In this document: in pieces, positions 8,501 to 16,243 of the stretch
Layout of the letters: every line of letters starts with the position of its first letter
Position numbering within the stretch: the stretch's first letter is position 1
Assembly (NCBI RefSeq): GCF_000485795.1
Contig: NZ_AXZL01000051.1
Span: 1 to 53,719, forward strand
From: Shewanella decolorationis S12
GTDB taxonomy: Bacteria > Pseudomonadota > Gammaproteobacteria > Enterobacterales > Shewanellaceae
Direction: 5' to 3'
DNA: 53,719 nt
Program-made: the position numbers and the translations under genes
The notes under the pieces: model-generated
Databases searched by the model: none
What the model was told of the DNA's origin: nothing
What the model saw: only the letters and a program-made list of their open reading frames with translations

Positions 8501-9862
8501 ATGTCAACACAAGAGCCGTGGGCAGCAACTACGACAAAGGGAACGGCATTAAAAAACACCACCTTATTAAAAGCCATCACCATTGGCATACTGTCGATTG
8601 TGGCCTTGCTACCGCTCGGGATCATTATGGATATGACGTCCGATCGCGAAATGCTTTACAACAGTGTGGTCGATGAAATCGGCCGCTCATGGGGCGAGCA
8701 GCAAACCCTCTCGGGCCCAGCGTTGGTAATCCCCTACAGTTATTTTGTGATGCAGGAAGAAGTCAGTAACGACGGCAAAACCCGCCACGAAGTGAAGCGC
8801 ACCTATCAAGATGAGCTGGTGATCCTGCCGAAAAAGCTCACTCTCGATTTAGACCTAAAACATGATTTCCGTACCCGTGGCATTTATCAATCGCTGGTGT
8901 ATAACGCGGCGCTTACGGGGCAGGCTGACTTTCGCTTAAATCGTTATGACATTCCTAACCTTATCGCCTTTGATAACAAAAATGCCCGTTTAGTCTTTGG
9001 TGTGTCATCAAACCAAGCAATTGATAAAGTAGAAAAGATTGAGGTGACAGGCGATTCAGTCTTACTCTCTGGCTCGCTGATGTCGGGCACAGGCTTGACG
9101 ACTGGCGGTCTAGAGAAAGGCTTTAACCAAGGGATCCAAGTCGGCGAAGCAAGTGATTTTAGCGTGAACTTTGCCATGACACTGCGCGGCTCTCAGTCGA
9201 TTAGTGCCCTGCCATTAGGCGAACAAACCCTGCTGAAGATCCATGCCGACTGGCCGCACCCGAGTTTTAAAGGCTTACTCCCAGCAGAGCGCGAAATCAC
9301 TACTAACGGATTTACCGCCAACTGGAATATCAGTCACTTAACTCGCAACTATCCGCAGGAGTTTATTAAGAGTAATCAGTCGACGCTTACCGAAGTCGTA
9401 GCCAATGCCATGTTATTTGAACCTGTAACCCATTACGGCAAGATTGAGCGCTCAGTTAAATACGGCCTACTGTTTATCGTACTGACTTTTATCATGTTAT
9501 TTATCTTCGAGCTGGGTCAAAAGACCAGCCTAAGCACAGTGCAATATATGCTGGTTGGCAGTGCGATGGCACTGTTCTACCTACTATTACTGTCACTCTC
9601 GGAGCATCTTGCCTTCCTGCAAGCCTATCTGATCGCCGCCTGTATTCCTGTGCTGTCGGTATCCGCTTATGTGGGCAGTGCCACCGCTAGCGTTAAACGT
9701 GGCGCGATAGTAGGCACTATGCTGGTGAGCTTGTATGCGGTGTTGTACTCAATACTGCAATTAGAAGATTACGCCCTACTGATGGGTACTGGCTTGTTAT
9801 TAGTGGTTTTACTGATTTTGATGTTCGTAACCCGTCATCAACCCAAGGACACAGTGCAATAG
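8501..9862 (+). CDS. creD: Inner-membrane protein CreD
   Basis: CreD of the CreBC-associated envelope-stress family. From ATG 8501 it is 453 aa, close to the family's ~450. Residues 20-45 are a first TM helix; a large periplasmic beta-rich domain follows (about 60-320, with LSGPALVIPYSYFV), then five or six C-terminal TM helices (about 340-485 if counted from 8375). AAGGA sits 6 bp before ATG 8501. The frame stays open upstream to ATGs at 8384 and 8375, and GGGAA fits 8384; that would add a TM helix and a basic tail (39 residues from 8384). The start is therefore uncertain. No creBC genes are nearby. A terminator follows. Confidence 0.85.
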   Translation: MSTQEPWAATTTKGTALKNTTLLKAITIGILSIVALLPLGIIMDMTSDREMLYNSVVDEIGRSWGEQQTLSGPALVIPYSYFVMQEEVSNDGKTRHEVKRTYQDELVILPKKLTLDLDLKHDFRTRGIYQSLVYNAALTGQADFRLNRYDIPNLIAFDNKNARLVFGVSSNQAIDKVEKIEVTGDSVLLSGSLMSGTGLTTGGLEKGFNQGIQVGEASDFSVNFAMTLRGSQSISALPLGEQTLLKIHADWPHPSFKGLLPAEREITTNGFTANWNISHLTRNYPQEFIKSNQSTLTEVVANAMLFEPVTHYGKIERSVKYGLLFIVLTFIMLFIFELGQKTSLSTVQYMLVGSAMALFYLLLLSLSEHLAFLQAYLIAACIPVLSVSAYVGSATASVKRGAIVGTMLVSLYAVLYSILQLEDYALLMGTGLLLVVLLILMFVTRHQPKDTVQ

Positions 9863-9888
9863 CACCTACCGCTCCACCCTTGAAGACC

Positions 9889-9923
9889 CCCGACAGCGCA
9901 CTTTTTGCTGTCGGGATTTTTTT
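9889..9923 (+). terminator. Terminator after creD
   Basis: CCCGACAGC / GCTGTCGGG stem with a 9-nt loop, followed by A and seven T. Strong intrinsic terminator. Confidence 0.85.
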
Positions 9924-9979
9924 ATTGGCAAGACCACATGTGACATGTAGCCTATTGCGTTTACTCGGAGGCAAATATT

Positions 9980-10753
9980 TTGACTCATCCAGCCTATCTT
10001 CTACGTCGTTTGGCGCTTGTATGGTTACTGCTAGCAGCGATTCCAAGCCTACTGTTACTTACGCAAAATCAATTATTTCCGTTGCTCGATCTACAATCGC
10101 CCTTAGCCAGAGCCTTGTACTGGCTCACCACAACCGGCACAGCGCCCTATGGTGTTGCGACTGTTTTAGTCGTGTTGGCGCTTGCCTATTGTTATATGCC
10201 TAAAGCATTATTTATTAACTTGTTTTTAGCCATCAGCCTAAGCCAAGTATTAAGCCTAAGCACTAGCCATGCCCTTAAAAGTTTTTTTAAAGAGCCAAGG
10301 CCCAATCTGGTATACCTATCTGAGCAAGCACTCCCAGATGATGCACAGTTAACTCCGCAAACCTTCTATCAACTCGCAAAACCAGAACGCTCACAGGCCA
10401 TTGCTGAGGCGCTGACCGAGCTGCAAACGAGAACCTCAGCGGTAAAACTGTCCCCAAAAATCCACCAACATTGGGAAGATGAAATCGGCTATTCCTTCCC
10501 GTCTGGACACACCATTTTTGCCGTAACCTTAGTGCTAACCGCCAGCTACTATCTGCTTTTAGCGGGTTTACCTCTATTCACCAGTGCGTTATTGGTTTGG
10601 GGATTATTGATGGGCCTAAGCCGTATGCTACTCGGCATGCACTGGCCGCAGGATGTGCTCTTCTCCACCCTACTCGCAGCAATTATTAGCAGCTTAAGTG
10701 TATTTGTAGTGGAAAAGTTAAGGCCAAGAAGTAAAGAGCAACCCAACGGATAA
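9980..10753 (+). CDS. PAP2-family membrane phosphatase (PgpB-like), TTG start
   Basis: A 257-aa membrane phosphatase. The three PAP2 motifs are present: KSFFKEPRPN (KxxxxxxRP form), SFPSGHTIFA (PSGH) and LSRMLLGMHWPQD (SRxxxxxH), with five to six TM helices between and around them. Family members dephosphorylate undecaprenyl pyrophosphate, phosphatidylglycerol phosphate or related lipids on the periplasmic side; the large loop between the first two motifs resembles E. coli PgpB. The start is TTG, supported by GGAGG 8 bp upstream. It is followed by a terminator. Confidence 0.88.
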   Translation: MTHPAYLLRRLALVWLLLAAIPSLLLLTQNQLFPLLDLQSPLARALYWLTTTGTAPYGVATVLVVLALAYCYMPKALFINLFLAISLSQVLSLSTSHALKSFFKEPRPNLVYLSEQALPDDAQLTPQTFYQLAKPERSQAIAEALTELQTRTSAVKLSPKIHQHWEDEIGYSFPSGHTIFAVTLVLTASYYLLLAGLPLFTSALLVWGLLMGLSRMLLGMHWPQDVLFSTLLAAIISSLSVFVVEKLRPRSKEQPNG

Positions 10754-10794
10754 CAAGCATAACGCCAGCCAAAGGGCTAACTCAGAGCGACAGG

Positions 10795-10828
10795 CGGCAT
10801 CTGCAACTTATGTAGATGCCGTTTTTGT
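10795..10828 (+). terminator. Terminator after the PAP2 phosphatase gene
   Basis: CGGCATCTGCA / TGTAGATGCCG stem (one mismatch) with a 5-nt loop, followed by TTTTTGTT. Confidence 0.8.
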
Positions 10829-10855
10829 TAGGATGAACCTAAGCGACCAATCACA

Positions 10856-11389
10856 TCAGCCATGCGTAAATGCCACGACCTCCGTTAACAGCAATATAAC
10901 CAAGACGACAGATATTGAAAGCGCTATCACACCAATAATCAAATGACTGTATCTTGCGAGGAACTTGTGCTCGATAGCGGCTTCTGGGTGTTGGATTGGC
11001 ACAGATAAGCTCACCTTATCACCTATTTTCGGCCCAAAGCGATTGTAGGCATGCTCGTTGTAATTCATCAACGCGCCACAGGTATAGCGCTGACCTCGCC
11101 AAAAATATTGAATCACCGGATTAATAAACACTTGCTGATCCCTAAAGTGCTCAGGCTCGTCGCTATATCGAGTGTTCTCTTGCAGCGAAACGACCGTCCC
11201 TTCAACCAACTCATAAGCTAACAACTGCTCTTGCCTAAATCTTACGATCCCGCCAATCCCAATCAGCCCAAGCACCAAAGAAAACCAAGAGATTAACAGC
11301 AGCCCGCCAATATCCTCGAAGACAAATGCGCCAATAATCACAGCAGGAATGGATAAGATAAAAGCGAGAAATAACATTAATTTGTGCAT
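10856..11389 (-). CDS. DUF3592-like membrane protein
   Basis: A 177-aa protein with two N-terminal hydrophobic helices (about 2-48), a soluble beta-rich middle (VIQYFWRGQRYTCGALMNYN, then GPKIGDKVSLSVPIQHPEAA) and one C-terminal helix (about 148-170). This helix-domain-helix plan and the 'y.v.G..y......g....G..v.V.Y.P' type pattern fit DUF3592. Function unknown. Its 5' leader, if transcription begins upstream of 11609, would contain hairpin element A in the orientation that displays GGGA loops. Confidence 0.7.
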   Translation of the reverse strand: MHKLMLFLAFILSIPAVIIGAFVFEDIGGLLLISWFSLVLGLIGIGGIVRFRQEQLLAYELVEGTVVSLQENTRYSDEPEHFRDQQVFINPVIQYFWRGQRYTCGALMNYNEHAYNRFGPKIGDKVSLSVPIQHPEAAIEHKFLARYSHLIIGVIALSISVVLVILLLTEVVAFTHG

Positions 11390-11507
11390 TTAATACCAGA
11401 AAAAATAGAGCGGGAAACCATTAAGATTGAATTCTATTTTCCTGTTAATAATTTATAAAGGACTTATCGAAAAACACATACATTCCGCTATTACTCCACC
11501 AATAAAC

Positions 11508-11609
11508 GATTAAGCACAGTCATTCCAGTGACACGCAGCAAGCACATCCCTGTGTGCTCGACCGTGACATCCCTGTCACGAACGGTCACTTACATGCCAG
11601 TGCTTAATC
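11508..11609 (-). repeat. Variable-stem hairpin element A (GGGA loops)
   Basis: A ~102-bp element. The outer arms are a 25-26-nt imperfect inverted repeat (GATTAAGCAC at 11508, GTGCTTAATC ending at 11609). Inside are CAGCAAG, stem CACA/TGTG with loop TCCC (11543-11554), TGCTCGACC, a perfect 7-bp stem CGTGACA/TGTCACG with loop TCCC (11563-11580), then ACGGTC. On the minus strand both loops read ACAGGGATGT. The copy at 52345 shares the scaffold but has different stems. The rest of the 11390-11764 gap holds only AT-rich sequence. Confidence 0.85.
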
Positions 11610-11764
11610 TTGCCAATCCCCACAGTAATCTGAGACCTCTTAGAAACATATATTCTTTAAATTTAATAACAGGTGGCTTATTAACACAGTATTACTAAAT
11701 CGTCTAAGGTGAGATTATGCGTATGCGCACGATACAAATGATAGGCAAATAGAGTAATTTGATC

Positions 11765-12550
11765 ATGAATGACGTTTCTTTAGCTATTGCTAGAAATATG
11801 TTCCATTTACAAATCCATGAGGCAGATGGTCAAAGGTTTGAGGATCTTTTCTCAAAAATTATGGGATACAAAAACCGAGATTTTCAGCCTGTAAAGCCAT
11901 ACGGAAACATTGGTGACCGTAAAAATGATGGTTGGATACAAAGTGAAAATACCTACTTTCAGGTTTATGCACCTTCAAATATAGAAAAAAGCATCAACGA
12001 TGCAGTAAATAAACTTGAAGCTGACCTAAATGGGTTACTGAAGCAATGGGATGAGTTATGCCCTGTTAAAAATTTTTACTTTGTATTAAACGACAAATAC
12101 AAAGGTGCTCCTCCTCAGTTACAACAAAAAATGCTTTATCTAAAGTCAAAGTTTGGGTTGGAAAAAGCTAGTGTTTTAGTAGCTAAAGACCTTGAGTATG
12201 ATCTTTTTGATTTACGCAATGACATGATTCTCTCTGTTGTTGGTCATTTGCCACATGTCAGTAACGAGGAGTATATGTTTGTTTCAGGTTTTACTTGCTT
12301 TATTACAGCATGGATAGACTTCGAAAAAGTTGGTCGTAAAAAACTACAACAACTAGCTACAAATTCGCGCTCTATGGGTGGGAAATTTCTAATAAGAGAA
12401 CTTCATACATTAGGCTTTATAAGCACCAATAATGCTAGTTTTCTAGTTCAAATGGCTGATAAGCGAAATCGTTTAGTACATGGTGACACCTTAGAGATTC
12501 CTAAAAAATCAGACATTGATGACTTGGTAGCTATAACAGAACACTTATAG
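11765..12550 (+). CDS. Putative defence protein: PD-(D/E)XK-like N-terminus with HEPN-like C-terminus
   Basis: A 261-aa protein (ATG 11765; an in-frame TTG lies at 11759). The N-terminal half resembles restriction-endonuclease-like folds: a first helix with FEDLFSKIMG, then YGNIGDRKNDGW (about 46-57) and YFQVYAPSN. The position usually held by the catalytic Lys of E/QxK is Tyr here (QVY), so nuclease activity is doubtful. The C-terminal third carries RNRLVHG (about 234-240), which fits the Rx4-6H RNase motif of HEPN domains. The gene is AT-rich compared with its neighbours, stands alone, and lies between two hairpin repeat elements, which suggests acquisition. The role is inferred; it could also be a stand-alone nuclease-like protein of another kind. 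Confidence 0.55.
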   Translation: MNDVSLAIARNMFHLQIHEADGQRFEDLFSKIMGYKNRDFQPVKPYGNIGDRKNDGWIQSENTYFQVYAPSNIEKSINDAVNKLEADLNGLLKQWDELCPVKNFYFVLNDKYKGAPPQLQQKMLYLKSKFGLEKASVLVAKDLEYDLFDLRNDMILSVVGHLPHVSNEEYMFVSGFTCFITAWIDFEKVGRKKLQQLATNSRSMGGKFLIRELHTLGFISTNNASFLVQMADKRNRLVHGDTLEIPKKSDIDDLVAITEHL

Positions 12551-12613
12551 CCCAATAGATGGTACTAGCATTACTCTTTTGGGATTAACAGCGAACACCG
12601 AACCCACAGAAGT

Positions 12614-12866
12614 TCACCATCCCCTCGGAGTTGCCGCAGGGCGAATAGACAAATTGCGTGAGTCTCGCCATGGATGGCAAGCTAGCTTTCGCAGGTGCAA
12701 GGACGCATCCTTCGAAAGCGGTAGCAAATTTGGCGATGAGCACAAGGGGCTTTCAACTCCGTGAGGGGCGTCTTGGAGCATCCAAGGAGGATAGGACGAG
12801 CAGTCCTCCTTGGTCGGGTGTGGGGTGAAGCCCCACGACTTTGATTCACCTCGGCCGTTAGGCCGC
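12614..12866 (+). repeat. Multi-hairpin repeat element C
   Basis: A ~250-bp GC-rich block after the AT-rich gene. Hairpins in order: GCCA/TGGC with loop TGGA (12667-12678); GCTAGCTTTCG / CGAAAGC-GG-TAGC (12681-12725), whose loop contains TGCAAGGACGCA; a perfect 10-bp stem CCAAGGAGGA / TCCTCCTTGG (12782-12813); GTGGGG/CCCCAC (12820-12836); CGGCC/GGCCG (12852-12865). Its style, short perfect stems with GGA in several loops, resembles elements A and B, but the order differs. ORFs across it are by-products. The remainder of 12551-13032 shows only the hairpin at 12975. Confidence 0.7.
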
Positions 12867-12974
12867 AATATGTTTAATAAATTACATCTTTAAAACAAAG
12901 AATCCCCTAGAGCACCTTGAACATTATTCTGGATGAATTCAGAAAACATCAACTAAGTGCAACTAGTAGAAAAG

Positions 12975-13003
12975 TATAAATCCCCGAATTACGGGGATTT
13001 ATA
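12975..13003 (-). terminator. Terminator for the minus-strand lipoprotein/aminotransferase unit
   Basis: A perfect 12-bp stem (TATAAATCCCCG / CGGGGATTTATA) with a 5-nt loop, 30 bp past the stop of the lipoprotein gene. On the minus strand it is followed by CTTTTC. Confidence 0.7.
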
Positions 13004-13032
13004 AACTATCAAAGGCGACTAAAACTCACCGA

Positions 13033-13326
13033 TTAAACACACTTCTCATCCGATTTATCATCGGAAGAAAGTGCTCGGCTAATACTGCCGAAAATCGCGG
13101 TTAAAATCCCAATGCCCACATCCATCTGCCGGGCATTGCTATCATCACCGCTGGCCTCGCGTTGACTCTGATTGCCTGCTGTACCTCGTACAAAATCACA
13201 ACTGGTATTGCTCATATTGCTGGAGGCACAACCACTTAAGATCAGAATCAAACCGCCAATCAATAAACGTGAACTCACTAAGCGCAAACTCACTCTGCGT
13301 AACATCCTTATACGCGAAACTGACAT
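13033..13326 (-). CDS. Small hypothetical lipoprotein
   Basis: A 97-aa protein with an N-terminal basic stretch and hydrophobic core ending in the lipobox LSGC (LLIGGLILILSGCASSN), so the mature lipoprotein would be about 65 aa. It is polar, with two further Cys residues, and ends SDEKCV. The ATG at 13326 is 1 bp after the aminotransferase stop and has GAGGTG upstream; an ATG at 13305 would give a more usual signal length. It is probably cotranscribed with the aminotransferase. Function unknown. Confidence 0.65.
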   Translation of the reverse strand: MSVSRIRMLRRVSLRLVSSRLLIGGLILILSGCASSNMSNTSCDFVRGTAGNQSQREASGDDSNARQMDVGIGILTAIFGSISRALSSDDKSDEKCV

Positions 13327-13327
13327 A

Positions 13328-14464
13328 TTAGTTCAGCACCTCTTCTAGGGCGCGCAAACAGAGCGCGACATTCTCACGACGGGCACCAAAGCCCATTAAA
13401 CCGATGCGCCAAGCTTTACCCGCAAGTGCACCAAGGCCTGCACCGATTTCAAGGTTGTAATCCTTGAGTAGACGCGCGCGTACGGCGGCATCGTCGACGC
13501 CTTCGGGGATATAAATGGCATTAAGCTGCGGCAAGCGTGAAGCTTCGGCGACCACAAATTTCAGGCCGAGTTTTTCAAGGCCAGCGCGCAGCACTAAATG
13601 CATATCTTGATGACGCTTCCACGCATTTTCTAAACCTTCTTCGGCCAATAAACGCAGCGACTCGTGCAGGGCATAAAGCGCATTAACGGGCGCGGTGTGG
13701 TGATAACTGCGCTTACCGCCGGCACTGGTCCAATAGGCCATCACCAGACTTTGATCGAGGAACCAGCTCTGCACCGGCGTTTTACGGTTTTTAAGCTTTT
13801 CTACCGCAGCAGGCGAGAAAGACACGGGCGATAATCCCGGCACGCAGGAGAGACATTTCTGGCTGCCTGAATAAATGGCATCGATTCCCCATTCATCGAC
13901 TCTTAATTCCACACCGCCGAGGGATGTCACCGCATCGACAATCGATAAACAGCCGTATTGTTTTACCAGCGCGCACAGGGTTTTAGCATCGGACAATGCA
14001 CCAGTCGAGGTTTCGGCGTGCACAAAGGCAAGGAATTTAGCATCGGGGTTGGCCTTAAGCGCCGCTTCAACGGCAGCAGGGTCGACCGGCGTGCCCCATT
14101 CGTTATCCACAACCACAGCAATCGCACCGACGCGCTCGACGTTTTGGCGCATACGCTCACCAAACACGCCATTGCGGCACACAATCACCTTTTCGCCTGG
14201 TTCGACTAAGTTAACAAAGCAGGTTTCCATGCCTGCACTGCCGGGTGCCGACACCGCCATCGTCATTTCATTTTTGGTTTGAAACGCATATTGGATCAGG
14301 CTCTTAAGCTCATCCATCATGCCAACAAACAATGGGTCTAGGTGACCAACGGTCGGTCTTGCCTGCGCGGCTAACACTTCAGGATAAACATCCGATGGAC
14401 CTGGGCCCATCAAAATGCGGCGAGGGGGATTAAAGGCAGAAAAATGCGGTGCAGGTAACATCAT
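13328..14464 (-). CDS. Class V PLP-dependent aminotransferase (alanine/serine--glyoxylate type)
   Basis: A 378-aa enzyme of the AGXT/SPT branch. It begins with the family's LMGPGPSDVYPEVLAA and PTVGHLDP. VDAVTSLGGVELRVDEWGID contains the PLP-binding Asp region, and YSGSQKCLSCVPGL holds the Schiff-base Lys. Such enzymes transfer amino groups from alanine or serine to glyoxylate, or act as purine-catabolism or phosphonate aminotransferases; sequence alone does not settle the substrate. A second ATG is at 14461. It is followed after 1 bp by a lipoprotein gene and preceded by the terminator of the ilv operon. Confidence 0.87.
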   Translation of the reverse strand: MMLPAPHFSAFNPPRRILMGPGPSDVYPEVLAAQARPTVGHLDPLFVGMMDELKSLIQYAFQTKNEMTMAVSAPGSAGMETCFVNLVEPGEKVIVCRNGVFGERMRQNVERVGAIAVVVDNEWGTPVDPAAVEAALKANPDAKFLAFVHAETSTGALSDAKTLCALVKQYGCLSIVDAVTSLGGVELRVDEWGIDAIYSGSQKCLSCVPGLSPVSFSPAAVEKLKNRKTPVQSWFLDQSLVMAYWTSAGGKRSYHHTAPVNALYALHESLRLLAEEGLENAWKRHQDMHLVLRAGLEKLGLKFVVAEASRLPQLNAIYIPEGVDDAAVRARLLKDYNLEIGAGLGALAGKAWRIGLMGFGARRENVALCLRALEEVLN

Positions 14465-14536
14465 GTCTCCTTAATGCGTAGGGTCGAGGTCTGATTACTA
14501 GAGCATTCACTCTTAACTTGTTAAACCAAACTACCA

Positions 14537-14560
14537 CAAAAAGGGGCGCCTGTGCGCCCC
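14537..14560 (-). terminator. Terminator of the ilvGMDA operon
   Basis: Perfect GGGGCGC / GCGCCCC stem (14543-14560) followed on the minus strand by TTTTTGTGG. It lies about 35 bp past the ilvA stop. Confidence 0.88.
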
Positions 14561-14595
14561 TCCTTTAGCCTAAGTTGTAACCTAAAGCTAAGTGA

Positions 14596-16242
14596 TTACA
14601 AAGGCAGGTTGTTTTTTCCTTTTCCAGCATTCAAAAACAGCTGATAAGCAGGGCTTTGGGTCTCTTCTTGATAGACAAATCCCAGCTCAGTTAAAAACTG
14701 CTGAAACGGCAAGGCATCGCCCTCGGGGACTTCAAAACCTGCCAGCACTCGGCCAAAGGCCGCGCCGTGATTACGGTAATGAAATAAACTGATATTCCAC
14801 TTGCTCTGCAAGGTAGTTAAAAACTTCAGCAGCGCCCCCGGATGCTCAGGAAACTCGAAGCTAAATAGGCGCTCCTCTAGCGGCTCTGGTGGATGACCAC
14901 CGACCATATAACGCACATGCAATTTCGCGGTTTCATCAGCGGATAAGTCCTGCACCTCAAAGCCGTTATCTTCTAAGGTATTGATGATCTGCTCTAATTC
15001 GCCATGGCCTTTGGTCAGGCGAATACCCGCAAACACCACTGCCATATCGCGACTGCTAAAGCGGTAGTTAAATTCGGTCATCACCCGCTTTTCGAGCAAC
15101 TCACAAAAACGCAGGAAGCTGCCGGGACGCTCGGGCACTTTAACCGCCAGCACAGCCTCTTTTTGCTCACCTAACTCGCAACGCTCCGACACATACCGCA
15201 GGCTGTGGAAGTTCACATTCGCGCCACTTAAAATCGCCGCGACTTTTTCACCCTTACCACTCTCGCCTGCGGCATTGGTACTGACATATTTTTTAAGCCC
15301 AGCAAGGGATAAAGCGCCCGCAGGTTCGGCAATGGCGCGGGTATCTTCAAAAATATCTTTTACTGCTGCACAGATTTCGTCGGACGTGACCGTCACCACT
15401 TCATCCACAAACTGCTTGGCTACGCGGAATGGCTCAGTGCCGATACGTTTAACCGCAACACCATCGGCAAACAAGCCAACTTGCGCCAGCGTGACAGGCT
15501 CGCCCGCCTCCATCGCCGCTTTTAAGCAGGCCGCATCTTCAGGTTCAACCCCAACGATTTTGACCTGTGGCATCACCGCCTTGTAATAAGCAGCAATCCC
15601 GGCAATTAAGCCACCACCGCCCACGGGCACAAATACCACTTCGAGGTCGCGCTGCTGTTGCAACATTTCTTGGGCGATTGTGCCTTGGCCTGCGATAACG
15701 GCTTCGTCATCGAAGGGGGCGATATACACCCGACCTTCCTGCTGCGCCATTGCCATCGCAAAACCATTGGCTTGGTCGAAGGCTTGGCCGTGCAACACCA
15801 CATTGCCGCCCAAGCGGCGCACCGCATCGACTTTAATATCCGGCGTAGTTTCGGGCATCACAATCACCGCATCCACACCACGACTGGCCGCCGACATGGC
15901 CACGCCTTGGGCATGGTTACCCGCCGAGGCACACACCACGCCGCGTTGACATTCGGCTTGGCTCAACTGGGCGATGCGGTTATAGGCGCCGCGCAGCTTG
16001 AAGGAATGCACTGGTTGCATATCCTCACGCTTTAAAAACACTTGGCAACCCAAACGCGCCGAGAGTTTATTAAGGCTGGAGAGTGGCGTCACTTTCGCAA
16101 CGTCATAAACCGACGACAGCAGGATTTTTTGCAAGTAACTTTGCGCAAGCTGACTCTTTTCTAAGGCAGAAGTGGCCGACTGCGCCTTATCGGACTGAAC
16201 TTGAGAAGCCTGCTCCGTTTGCGACGATGCTAGAGATAACAT
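14596..16242 (-). CDS. ilvA: Biosynthetic threonine ammonia-lyase IlvA
   Basis: A 548-aa enzyme that deaminates threonine to 2-oxobutanoate, the first committed step to isoleucine. The catalytic domain (about 40-360) has HSFKLRGAYN with the PLP Lys, CASAGNHAQGVA and the glycine loop VPVGGGGLIAGIAA. Two C-terminal ACT-like domains (about 365-540) carry the isoleucine/valine feedback sites. The ATG at 16242 has GGAGG upstream inside the end of ilvD, just 1 bp past the ilvD stop, showing translational coupling. The frame is open upstream, but that sequence is ilvD out of frame. Last gene of the operon, before a strong terminator. Confidence 0.96.
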   Translation of the reverse strand: MLSLASSQTEQASQVQSDKAQSATSALEKSQLAQSYLQKILLSSVYDVAKVTPLSSLNKLSARLGCQVFLKREDMQPVHSFKLRGAYNRIAQLSQAECQRGVVCASAGNHAQGVAMSAASRGVDAVIVMPETTPDIKVDAVRRLGGNVVLHGQAFDQANGFAMAMAQQEGRVYIAPFDDEAVIAGQGTIAQEMLQQQRDLEVVFVPVGGGGLIAGIAAYYKAVMPQVKIVGVEPEDAACLKAAMEAGEPVTLAQVGLFADGVAVKRIGTEPFRVAKQFVDEVVTVTSDEICAAVKDIFEDTRAIAEPAGALSLAGLKKYVSTNAAGESGKGEKVAAILSGANVNFHSLRYVSERCELGEQKEAVLAVKVPERPGSFLRFCELLEKRVMTEFNYRFSSRDMAVVFAGIRLTKGHGELEQIINTLEDNGFEVQDLSADETAKLHVRYMVGGHPPEPLEERLFSFEFPEHPGALLKFLTTLQSKWNISLFHYRNHGAAFGRVLAGFEVPEGDALPFQQFLTELGFVYQEETQSPAYQLFLNAGKGKNNLPL

Positions 16243-16243
16243 A

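Noticed and set aside
12579..12868. ORFs on both strands across the GC-rich hairpin block
   Set aside because: The block is made of paired stems, so both strands are open by composition; no ribosome site or family signature.
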